DNA of 5,549 bases from CAIZGX01 sp044349305 (GCA_044349305.1 JBIKRF010000124.1:1-5549), one strand, 5' to 3'. Numbered from the stretch's first letter, positions 1 to 5,549 are shown. A program made the numbers and translations. Notes: generated by a model from the sequence alone, not told the origin.

Positions 1-1
1 G

Positions 2-1258
2 TGGGCTTTTGTTCAACGTGTGGAAGAAGATCTTCATCGTAAGGAGATGAAGGCCATTAGTGACAGTTCGCTCATGAATTCATGGATGCGCTTGAAAGAA
101 GTGAAGAGTAATTTCAATTCGGAGGAATGCGCAAGCATCGACTCTTTAGAGAGAAGGGTGATAGAAATGCTTATTCAATTTAAGGCGGTTCAAGAACTTC
201 TTCCAACCTTCGACAGCTACAGCAATCCAATTGCACTCATGGAAGCGGAATCTTTTTTCATTGAGGGAAGCGGTATTCCTTTGGTAGTGGAAGAAGCTGA
301 AAGCATTTTGAATAGATTAAGGAAGAAGCAGACGGAACGGATGAACGCAGAAATTGAAGAGATGAATGTTCAGTTTTCGCGACTAACAGGTGTATTGGTT
401 GTGGTTTCGTTGTTTGTATTGTTCGCGGGAATTGCAATTGCTTACTTCACAACGAAATTGCGCAAGCAAAAGGAAGAATCCGATGTGCAGAAAGAGCAGT
501 TGAATTTGTTGTATCGCGATTTAACAGACAGCATCAACTACGCACAGCGTCTTCAAAATACAATTCTTCCGAACATAGGCGCGGTTCGACAAATCTTCAA
601 CAAGAGTTTTGTTTTTTATGTGCCGAAGGCAGTTGTAAGTGGCGATTTTTATTGGTTTAAAAATGTAGGTGGAAAGAAGCTTTTTGCTGCTGCAGACTGC
701 ACGGGTCATGGTGTTCCGGGTGCATTCATGAGTTTGGTAGGTCACAATTTTTTGAATCACGTGACTAAAGTATTCCTAGATCCTTCTCAAATATTGAACA
801 GTGTAAATCGGTTGGGTACCGAAGTCTTGCGCAATAACAATGCGGGTGTTCGAGATGGGATGGACATTGCATTGTGCGCCATCGATGAGAAGGAATTGAT
901 GCTGGAATATTGCGGAGCGAATATACCGTTGTACGTGGTTCGAAATAATGAACTCATTGAGTTGTCTCCAACCAAACGGAGCATTGGAACTTTCGGTGAA
1001 CGTGGTGAAACATTTGCAACTCAAAAATTTCAATTGGAAAGAAACGACATGGTATACGCTTGCAGCGATGGGTATGCCGATCAATTTGGCGAGTCCAATA
1101 ACAAAAAGTTCATGCGCAAGCGATTCAAAGAAATTCTCACTTCAATTTCTTTATTGGAAATAGATACCCAAGAAAAAACCCTTCACGAAACGTTTGACGC
1201 TTGGAAGGGTTCTATGGAGCAAACCGATGACCTATTGGTTATCGGAATTCGAATCTGA
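2..1258 (+). CDS. Membrane-anchored SpoIIE/PP2C-type serine phosphatase (5' partial)
   Basis: The reading frame is open from the window edge (first whole codon at base 2), so the true start lies upstream; the GTG at base 20 is probably internal. Counting from base 2, 418 residues are visible. Residues 1-125 are charged and helical with no recognised fold, probably the end of a sensory or extracytoplasmic region. One hydrophobic segment spans about 129-149, followed by a charged coiled-coil linker (about 150-177) ending in SINYAQRLQNTILP. The PP2C domain runs from about 195 to 417. Its presumed metal-binding acids are all present: VSGDF (Asp215), ADCTGHG (Asp232), CSDGY (Asp356) and QTDD (Asp409/410). 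The family removes phosphate from Ser/Thr, classically on STAS anti-anti-sigma proteins; no such partner lies in this window. The catalytic domain should face the cytoplasm. The gene ends 4 nt from the convergent stress-protein gene. Family assignment is firm; the signal sensed and the target are unknown. Confidence 0.93.
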   Translation, partial: WAFVQRVEEDLHRKEMKAISDSSLMNSWMRLKEVKSNFNSEECASIDSLERRVIEMLIQFKAVQELLPTFDSYSNPIALMEAESFFIEGSGIPLVVEEAESILNRLRKKQTERMNAEIEEMNVQFSRLTGVLVVVSLFVLFAGIAIAYFTTKLRKQKEESDVQKEQLNLLYRDLTDSINYAQRLQNTILPNIGAVRQIFNKSFVFYVPKAVVSGDFYWFKNVGGKKLFAAADCTGHGVPGAFMSLVGHNFLNHVTKVFLDPSQILNSVNRLGTEVLRNNNAGVRDGMDIALCAIDEKELMLEYCGANIPLYVVRNNELIELSPTKRSIGTFGERGETFATQKFQLERNDMVYACSDGYADQFGESNNKKFMRKRFKEILTSISLLEIDTQEKTLHETFDAWKGSMEQTDDLLVIGIRI

Positions 1259-1262
1259 TTTA

Positions 1263-2102
1263 TTACGAAGCAAGGCTTGAACGATCGGCAACGTATGTGT
1301 CAACCGGGTTCACACAAAGCACAGGAATTTGTGCGTCGTTGGTAATGACTTGCTGTTCATAGCTCGAGTTGAATACATTCAACAATGAACTTTCGTAGAA
1401 ATTCATAATGCAAATCAAATCAGCTTCAACTGCTGCTGAATATTTCAATAACGATTTCACGAATGAACCTTCAGACTTTGTTTCAGTAATTTCAACTTCA
1501 ACAGGAATGTCCAATGATGTCAAATAATCAACGGCATAGTTCATATTGCGATCCAACTGATTTTTCAAAAACTCATCAGTTTCATTCGGAGAAATCAAAT
1601 ACACTTTCGAGTTGAAGTATTTCGCAACATCACGAACAGCACTTAATTTTTGTTTGGTCTCTTTGTGCAGGTCTAAAGGCACAACGATACGGTTGTATCC
1701 ATGTTGACGAATGGTTCTTTCTTGAACAACGATGAAAGGAATTGAACTTTCAGTTACAATTTTCAATGCACGGCTTCCAGACATGAATTGCAATCCGCGC
1801 GCTCCGTGTGTGCCCATGATGATAAGTGCAGCATCCATTTCTGTAGCGGCCTTGTCAATGTCTTCGAAAATGTTTCCGATGCGCACGTGGGTATGAATCT
1901 CAACACCGTTTTCAACGCGAACGCGATCTTTTAATGCATCTATTTTCAAGCGAGCTTCAGAAACTTGCTTCTTGTTTTCTACAATGTGAATCAGATGAAT
2001 ATTGGCAAGAATGGTTTTGCCCATCAAAAGTGCATGTTCAATAGCAATATCGCTCACCTTGGTGAAGTCGATTGGAACTAATATTTTTTTAGAAAATCCC
2101 AT
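1263..2102 (-). CDS. Tandem universal stress protein (two UspA domains)
   Basis: A 279-residue cytoplasmic protein with two UspA folds, about residues 4-126 and 137-265. Domain 1 opens with ILVPIDF (7-13) and holds the nucleotide-loop signature MGTHGARG (96-103) followed by GS (109-110), then IPFIVVQ (121-127). The classical ATP motif is G-2x-G-9x-G(S/T); here the second gap is 8 residues. Domain 2 opens with IVVPLD (139-144) and ends IPVLCVNP, but the loop after CIMNFYESS (231-239) has no GxxG glycines, so it probably does not bind ATP in the classical way. Usp proteins are stress- or starvation-linked regulators or chaperone-like proteins with no common enzymatic reaction. The ATG at 2102 suits the family N-terminus, and a -7 promoter element lies 14 nt before it. 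The gene follows the hydrolase on the same strand after 35 nt. The family is clear; the exact role is not. Confidence 0.95.
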   Translation of the reverse strand: MGFSKKILVPIDFTKVSDIAIEHALLMGKTILANIHLIHIVENKKQVSEARLKIDALKDRVRVENGVEIHTHVRIGNIFEDIDKAATEMDAALIIMGTHGARGLQFMSGSRALKIVTESSIPFIVVQERTIRQHGYNRIVVPLDLHKETKQKLSAVRDVAKYFNSKVYLISPNETDEFLKNQLDRNMNYAVDYLTSLDIPVEVEITETKSEGSFVKSLLKYSAAVEADLICIMNFYESSLLNVFNSSYEQQVITNDAQIPVLCVNPVDTYVADRSSLAS

Positions 2103-2116
2103 AAAAGTAATTTTTG

Positions 2117-2124
2117 CAAAGGTA
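2117..2124 (-). promoter_or_regulatory. Bacteroidota -7 element before the universal stress gene
   Basis: Read on the minus strand this is TACCTTTG, an exact match to the Bacteroidota -7 consensus TAnnTTTG. It sits 14 nt before the ATG at 2102, so a transcript starting a few bases downstream would have a leader of only about 10 nt. No TTG is present 17-23 nt upstream; the nearest candidate is TTA at about 21 nt, so the -33 box is poor. The element lets the stress gene be transcribed apart from pdxJ and the hydrolase. Confidence 0.55.
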
Positions 2125-2137
2125 AAGTATTTAGGCC

Positions 2138-2908
2138 CTATCCGTTAAGACTAAAATCGAGTACTTCTTGGAAAAAGAAGTCCGGAGACTCGGCATGTGG
2201 CCAATGTCCCGAATTCTTCACTTCAGTGAGTTTAGCTTTCGGAAAGTATTGCTCTAGTTGCGGTTGATCTTCATTCAAAATGTAATTGGAAAGCTCACCT
2301 TTGATGAACAGGGTAGGTACTTGAACTACGCTGTTCAAGGGTACTTCAGCAAGAATTTCATCGATGTGATTTTCAAGCGCATCTAAATTGAAGCGCCAAT
2401 CTAATTTGCCAGGTTCTTTCCAGTAAAGGTTTTTAAGCAAGAAGAGTTGCGTGGCTTTGTCTACAGTGGTTTTGGCGAAGATTTCCTCGGCTTCTGCTCT
2501 GAACTGAATTTGATCAATTGGAACAGAGCGCAGTGCTTGGAATACGGCATCGTGGTGACGCGGATATCGCTTAACGCCCATGTCTACCACAATAAGTTTT
2601 TCAATCAGAAATTCAATTTCTTGTGCAACGTTCATCACTGTCTTACCACCCATACTGTGGCCCAAGAGTGTAATGTCGCGCAGATTTTCAGTGGCAATTA
2701 AATCAATGGCATCATCGCGCATGAGTGCGTAGTTCATTTCTTCCGAATGAGGAGATCTTCCGTGATTGCGTTGGTCAATGGTGTAAACACAGAATCCATG
2801 TTCCGCCCATTTTTTAGCATGCGTCGTCCAGTTGTCACCTGTACCGAAAAGCCCATGAAAAATGAGCATCGGCTTTCCCTCTCCGAATTTATTGAAATAC
2901 AGTTGCAT
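2138..2908 (-). CDS. Alpha/beta hydrolase, YbfF-like esterase family
   Basis: A 256-residue single-domain alpha/beta hydrolase, the usual length for the family. The oxyanion-hole segment is FHGLFGTGDNW (17-27), followed by DQRNHGRS (45-52). The nucleophile elbow is GHSMGG (83-88) with Ser85. The catalytic His is His235 in SGHWPHAE. The usual acid after strand 7 is absent (KGELSNY, 203-209); Asp109 in VVDMG after strand 6 is the better candidate, as in E. coli YbfF where I recall an Asp in that place. There is no signal peptide, so it acts in the cytoplasm. YbfF-like enzymes cleave short-chain acyl esters or thioesters in vitro, but the natural substrate is unknown. The ATG at 2908 overlaps the pdxJ stop as TAATG, so the two are probably co-transcribed and translationally coupled. 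The fold and mechanism are firm; a link to vitamin B6 metabolism is only a guess from position. Confidence 0.93.
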   Translation of the reverse strand: MQLYFNKFGEGKPMLIFHGLFGTGDNWTTHAKKWAEHGFCVYTIDQRNHGRSPHSEEMNYALMRDDAIDLIATENLRDITLLGHSMGGKTVMNVAQEIEFLIEKLIVVDMGVKRYPRHHDAVFQALRSVPIDQIQFRAEAEEIFAKTTVDKATQLFLLKNLYWKEPGKLDWRFNLDALENHIDEILAEVPLNSVVQVPTLFIKGELSNYILNEDQPQLEQYFPKAKLTEVKNSGHWPHAESPDFFFQEVLDFSLNG

Positions 2909-3621
2909 TAGCGTAATTCGTTTTTGTACATCTGCACCGTGTTTTCCAATCCGAAATACAAGGCGTCTGAAATTAGCGCATGTCCAATCGAAACTTCATC
3001 CAAAAAGGGAACTTGCTGCGCGAAGTATTTTAAGTTTTCTAGACTTAAGTCGTGTCCGGCATTTACGCCCAATCCTGCTTCGTGAGCGGCTTTCGCGGCT
3101 TCTACAAAAGGAGCGACAGCCTTTTCTTTATCAGCAGAATATCCAACTGCATAACTTTCGGTATACAATTCCACCCTATCAGTGCCAGTGTCCGCAGCTC
3201 TTTTCATGAGTGCTGGATTGGCTTCCATGAAAATACTTACACGAATGCCGTGAGCTTTCAGTTCTTTCACTATTCCAGATAAAAAATCGAAATGCGTTTC
3301 AACGTCCCAACCTGCGTTCGACGTAATAGCATCGGGAGCGTCAGGAACCAAGGTAACTTGGTGTGGTTTCGATTGAATGACCAATTCCATGAAGTCAGGT
3401 GTAGGATATCCTTCAACATTGAATTCAGTCGTTACTACTTTCTTCAATGCCGGAACATCTGCGTAACGAATGTGACGCTCGTCGGGTCTCGGATGAACCG
3501 TAATTCCTTCCGCTCCGAAGCGCTCAATGTTCTGAGCTGCCACAATGACATCGGGGGTATTTCCGCCACGGGCGTTGCGAATGGTGGCGATTTTATTGAT
3601 GTTTACGCTTAGTGCGGTCAT
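2908..3621 (-). CDS. pdxJ: Pyridoxine 5'-phosphate synthase PdxJ
   Basis: PdxJ makes pyridoxine 5'-phosphate from 1-deoxy-D-xylulose 5-phosphate and 3-amino-2-oxopropyl phosphate, the ring-closing step of the DXP-dependent vitamin B6 pathway, in the cytoplasm. The protein is a TIM barrel. Visible signatures are SVNINKIATIRNARGG (5-20), ITVHPRPDERHIR (40-52) with active-site His43, FNVEG (67-71) with Glu70, VTLVPDAPDAITSNAGWD (89-106), VNAGHDLSLENL (186-197) with His190, and IGHALISDA (212-220). These match His45, Glu72 and His193 of the E. coli enzyme. The frame stays open upstream to 3885, but the ATG at 3621 gives 237 residues, the normal family length, and begins right at the first beta strand; the longer version would run antisense into the neighbouring CBS gene. 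It is the first gene of the leftward unit, and its stop overlaps the hydrolase start. Confidence 0.98.
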   Translation of the reverse strand: MTALSVNINKIATIRNARGGNTPDVIVAAQNIERFGAEGITVHPRPDERHIRYADVPALKKVVTTEFNVEGYPTPDFMELVIQSKPHQVTLVPDAPDAITSNAGWDVETHFDFLSGIVKELKAHGIRVSIFMEANPALMKRAADTGTDRVELYTESYAVGYSADKEKAVAPFVEAAKAAHEAGLGVNAGHDLSLENLKYFAQQVPFLDEVSIGHALISDALYFGLENTVQMYKNELR

Positions 3622-3721
3622 GTATTCAAAATTGGTTGTGCAAAACTCGGCAATAATCGAATTGAAATTCACGTTGTGGAACGAAAAATGAATGTACGTT
3701 TGACCGTCGTTCAAAGAATCC
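3622..3721. other. Divergent intergenic region between pdxJ and the CBS gene
   Basis: This 100-bp gap must hold the start signals for both divergent units. The rightward promoter is convincing (separate entry). For pdxJ the best minus-strand candidate is GAGTTTTG at 3648-3641, one mismatch from TAnnTTTG and 19 nt before the ATG, without a clear -33 TTG; treat it as weak. A small inverted repeat (GAATT, 2-nt spacer, AATTC) lies at 3659-3670. I see no small ORF or RNA gene here. Confidence 0.6.
3674..3702 (+). promoter_or_regulatory. Bacteroidota promoter (-33/-7) for the CBS-nadK unit
   Basis: TTG at 3674-3676 and TACGTTTG at 3695-3702 are separated by 18 nt, an exact fit to the Flavobacterium-type promoter TTG-N17-23-TAnnTTTG. 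The -7 element ends 19 nt before the ATG at 3722, so the leader would be roughly 12-16 nt. It is the best promoter in the window and reads into the CBS gene, probably continuing into nadK. Confidence 0.65.
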
Positions 3722-4381
3722 ATGAATAAAGCACTGAATTTAATATCGAAAAGCCTACCCTTCCTTAATCGAGGCGAGTCGGCTTTGCATGTATTGAATT
3801 TAATGGATGAGCTTCGAGTAACAGATTTACCTGTCGTTGAAAACGGTTTGTTTGTTGGTTTGGCCAACGAAAGTGACTTCCTCAATGCAGAGGTATACCA
3901 AGGTGAAGTTCAGGCAGAATTAGATTTGCTTAATGTTTCAATCTTACCAGAAGCACACGTTTTAGATGTGTTGAAGGTTATAAGTGAAAATGACATTTCC
4001 GTTGTTCCGGTGGTTGATGAAGGGAATAATTATCTTGGAAGTATTACTTCTGCAGATTTATTGGATCATCTTGCCGAAATGCTCGGTGTTATGCGCGAAG
4101 GCGGAATCATTGTCCTTCAAGTTGTTGAGCGCGACCATAGCATTCAACAAATTGCGAGAATCATTGAAGAGAACAATGCAAAAATCCTAAGTCTTTCTGT
4201 GGTTCCGGCCTCGGAAGGGAATTTGGAGATGCACATAAAAATCGATCTTCCCGATTTGAATCCGATATTACAAAGTCTCGAGCGATTCAACTATACCATA
4301 TTAAGTAAGTTTCAAGCCTCTCAATACGACAATGAGTTGAAGGATCGCTACGACGAACTCATGCGTTACTTGAATATGTAG
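3722..4381 (+). CDS. CBS-pair protein with C-terminal ACT-like domain
   Basis: A 219-residue cytoplasmic protein. Two CBS motifs form a Bateman pair: CBS1 about residues 8-55 (VTDLPVVENGLFVGLANESDFL, cited here only as region 33-54) and CBS2 about 70-118, with ISVVPVVDE (92-100) and LGSITSADLL (105-114). Residues about 128-198 read as an ACT-like domain in beta-alpha-beta-beta-alpha-beta order, starting GGIIVLQVVERDHSIQQIA. Bateman pairs usually bind adenine nucleotides and ACT domains usually bind small metabolites, so this is probably a ligand-sensing regulator with no enzymatic core. There is no transmembrane or catalytic segment. The ATG at 3722 sits just downstream of a good promoter, and nadK starts 39 nt after its stop. 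That position suggests, without proving, a role in NAD(P) or nucleotide homeostasis. Domain calls are confident; ligand and target are unknown. Confidence 0.92.
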   Translation: MNKALNLISKSLPFLNRGESALHVLNLMDELRVTDLPVVENGLFVGLANESDFLNAEVYQGEVQAELDLLNVSILPEAHVLDVLKVISENDISVVPVVDEGNNYLGSITSADLLDHLAEMLGVMREGGIIVLQVVERDHSIQQIARIIEENNAKILSLSVVPASEGNLEMHIKIDLPDLNPILQSLERFNYTILSKFQASQYDNELKDRYDELMRYLNM

Positions 4382-4398
4382 TGTTTGCTGAAAAGCGC

Positions 4399-4406
4399 TA
4401 CCTTTG
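4399..4406 (+). promoter_or_regulatory. Bacteroidota -7 element before nadK
   Basis: TACCTTTG matches TAnnTTTG exactly and lies 14 nt before the nadK ATG at 4421, the same sequence and spacing as at the universal stress gene. No TTG falls 17-23 nt upstream, so the -33 box is not supported. It would allow nadK to be transcribed separately from the CBS gene, and it argues against the in-frame TTG at 4385 as the nadK start, because that codon would lie upstream of the promoter. Confidence 0.5.
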
Positions 4407-4420
4407 TTTTTTACGCAATT

Positions 4421-5302
4421 ATGTTAGTTTACGTTTTTGGAAAAAAGTTTGAAGCCGATTTGGCTCCTGCGGTGCAGCAATTTCTCGAGAAAATGGTGCG
4501 ACGCGGAATTTCCATTTGCGTTTACAAAAATTTCGAGCGTTTTCTTGATTCCCATATTCAGATTCCTGCACATACTACTTTCGAAGAAAATTCAGAATTT
4601 GAAAATGCTGCGGCTTTGTTCAGTTTTGGTGGGGATGGCACTTTCTTAGATGCCGCCAGACTAGTTGGCTCGAAGCGAATTCCAATTTTAGGAATCAATA
4701 CTGGCAGACTCGGTTTTTTATCGCACGTGAGTGTGTCGGAAGTAGACGAAGCTCTAGAGCAATTCGTTAACTCTGAATACACGATTGATCCGCGTTCATT
4801 CATTCAAATCAAATCAGAGCAATTCGATTTTGGCGATTTCCCATACGCATTAAATGAGATTACCATTAACAATGCTATTCGGAATGAAATGATTAAAATA
4901 AACGCGTCGGTGAATAAAGCTTTCCTTAGCAGTTACTGGGCCGATGGGTTAATCGTTGCAACGCCTACGGGTTCAACGGCTTACTCACTTTCTTGCGGAG
5001 GGCCAATCGTAACTCCGAATTCGAATAACTTTATTATCACTCCCATTTCAGCACATAATTTAACAGCACGTCCACTTGTTATTGGCGATGCTTCCACAGT
5101 TAAACTGAAAGCAGAATGTAGATCTGGACAAATTCAAATTACTTTGGATAGCACGCAATACGTTTTAGACAGTGGTGCTGAGATAACCTTATGCCGTGCA
5201 CCTTTCGAGTTGCAAATGATACTTTTGGAAGGACGCAATTTCTTCAGAACCATTCGCAAGAAGATGGGATGGGGATTAGACATTCGAATGGATTTACAAT
5301 AA
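4421..5302 (+). CDS. nadK: NAD kinase
   Basis: NAD kinase phosphorylates NAD+ with ATP to give NADP+, the only de novo route to NADP(H); it acts in the cytoplasm, usually as a homo-oligomer. From the ATG at 4421 the protein has 293 residues, normal for Bacteroidota NadK. Signatures in order: FSFGGDGTFLDAAR (67-80) with the GGDG motif and Asp72; ILGINTGRLGFLS (89-101); ALNEITINN (143-151) with the conserved Asn-Glu; YWADGLIVATPTGSTAYSLS (172-191); GGPIV (193-197); PISAHNLTARPLVI (208-221). The tail NFFRTIRKKMGWGLDIR (273-289) resembles those of other Bacteroidota NadKs. The frame extends upstream to a TTG at 4385, but ATG 4421 gives the family-typical N-terminus (MLVYVFGK) and lies after the -7 element. 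It follows the CBS gene by 39 nt and precedes the DUF6089-like gene by 26 nt, consistent with one operon. Confidence 0.97.
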   Translation: MLVYVFGKKFEADLAPAVQQFLEKMVRRGISICVYKNFERFLDSHIQIPAHTTFEENSEFENAAALFSFGGDGTFLDAARLVGSKRIPILGINTGRLGFLSHVSVSEVDEALEQFVNSEYTIDPRSFIQIKSEQFDFGDFPYALNEITINNAIRNEMIKINASVNKAFLSSYWADGLIVATPTGSTAYSLSCGGPIVTPNSNNFIITPISAHNLTARPLVIGDASTVKLKAECRSGQIQITLDSTQYVLDSGAEITLCRAPFELQMILLEGRNFFRTIRKKMGWGLDIRMDLQ

Positions 5303-5328
5303 ATAATTGAAAAAAGCATTGTCTTGGT

Positions 5329-5549
5329 ATGAATAACCGTTTACTTCTCTTTGTACTCCTTTTTTTTGGAAACTTCTCTGTATATGCCCAAAGGCTAAGC
5401 AAGGAAAAGAGTAAGGAATTGTCAATTTCTGCTGGAACGGCTTATTACATTGGAGAAATAAATCCTTCAAAGCATTTCGGAACCAAAGAAAAATTAGCTC
5501 TGGGAATAGCAATTCGAAACAATTTGAATAAACGTTGGTCAATTCGAAC
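5329..5549 (+). CDS. DUF6089-like exported protein (3' partial)
   Basis: Only the first 73 residues are visible; the frame is still open at the window end. A signal peptide is clear: a short basic start (MNNR), a hydrophobic core LLLFVLLFFGNFSVYA (5-20) and a probable cleavage site VYA/Q between residues 20 and 21. The mature start has SISAGTAYYIGEINPS (32-47) and, later, LGIAIRNNLNKRWSIR (58-73). A glycine-rich, YxGEI-type first strand followed by an alternating strand is typical of DUF6089 and related Bacteroidota outer-membrane-barrel-like proteins, whose function is unknown. From memory, this family often follows nadK in Flavobacteriia, which supports the call. There is no recognisable promoter in the 26-nt gap after nadK, so it is probably co-transcribed. 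A run of eight T lies in the signal-peptide codons. Export is confident; the family name is moderately so. Confidence 0.72.
   Translation, partial: MNNRLLLFVLLFFGNFSVYAQRLSKEKSKELSISAGTAYYIGEINPSKHFGTKEKLALGIAIRNNLNKRWSIR

Noticed and set aside
2111..2120. Palindrome TTTGCAAA next to the stress-gene promoter, as a possible operator.
   Set aside because: Half of it is the conserved TTTG of the -7 element itself, and 8 bp is too short to stand as separate evidence.
2447..3612. Several plus-strand ORFs of 76-115 codons across the hydrolase and pdxJ.
   Set aside because: All are antisense to strongly conserved genes, are rich in residues typical of complementary-strand translation and lack promoters or family features.
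3622..3885. An 88-residue N-terminal extension of pdxJ (frame open to 3885 on the minus strand).
   Set aside because: It shows no family resemblance, would overlap the first 55 codons of the CBS gene in antisense, and the ATG at 3621 gives the standard 237-residue PdxJ.
4385..4420. A 12-residue extension of NadK from TTG at 4385.
   Set aside because: The TTG lies upstream of the -7 element at 4399-4406, and the ATG at 4421 gives the family-typical N-terminus and length.
4753..4822. Direct repeat AGAGCAATTCG inside nadK, and CAAATCAAATCAG shared by nadK and the stress gene.
   Set aside because: All copies are in coding frames of conserved proteins and are short enough to occur by chance in AT-rich sequence.
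5360..5367. Run of eight T inside the signal-peptide codons, as a possible phase-variation tract.
   Set aside because: Phe/Leu-rich signal peptides in AT-rich genomes often make such runs; eight bases is short and the frame is intact.
5294..5542. Minus-strand 82-codon ORF opposite the DUF6089-like gene.
   Set aside because: It has no recognisable motif and lies antisense to a plausible signal-peptide gene; its frame is best explained as a shadow.

Overview
The window is a compact, gene-dense piece of chromosome, probably from Bacteroidota and most likely order Flavobacteriales. The evidence is as follows. Base composition is moderately AT-rich. None of the start codons has a Shine-Dalgarno sequence. 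Several genes are preceded by the Bacteroidota -7 promoter element TAnnTTTG. The phosphatase carries the SINYAQRLQ linker often seen in Bacteroidota SpoIIE-type phosphatases. The last ORF looks like the Bacteroidota-restricted DUF6089 family. The taxon is inferred from these signs, not from a search.

Layout. (1) Bases 2-1258, plus strand: the C-terminal part of a membrane-anchored PP2C/SpoIIE-type serine phosphatase whose start lies outside the window. (2) Bases 1263-2102, minus strand: a tandem-domain universal stress protein that converges on the phosphatase with a 4-nt gap. (3) Bases 2138-2908, minus: a YbfF-like alpha/beta hydrolase. (4) Bases 2908-3621, minus: pdxJ (pyridoxine 5'-phosphate synthase), joined to the hydrolase by a TAATG stop/start overlap. 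(5) Bases 3622-3721: a 100-bp divergent intergenic region with a good promoter reading right. (6) Bases 3722-4381, plus: a protein with two CBS domains and an ACT-like domain. (7) Bases 4421-5302, plus: nadK (NAD kinase). (8) Bases 5329 to the window end, plus: the N-terminus of an exported DUF6089-like protein, truncated by the window edge.

Functionally, two divergent units meet at base 3650. The left one makes the cofactor precursor PNP and adds a hydrolase of unknown substrate plus a stress protein. The right one couples a putative nucleotide-sensing CBS/ACT protein to NADP synthesis and then an envelope protein. From memory, pdxJ, hydrolase, CBS protein, nadK and DUF6089 occur together in many Flavobacteriia, often followed by uppS and bamA, so this looks like ordinary conserved core genome and not an accessory island.

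I see no mobile element, CRISPR array, tRNA, rRNA or convincing riboswitch. No intergenic stretch exceeds about 100 bp. I found no undescribed defence or mobile system. The points worth a second look are the very short leaders implied by two -7 elements placed exactly 14 nt before start codons, the CBS/ACT protein next to nadK, and the unpartnered membrane phosphatase.
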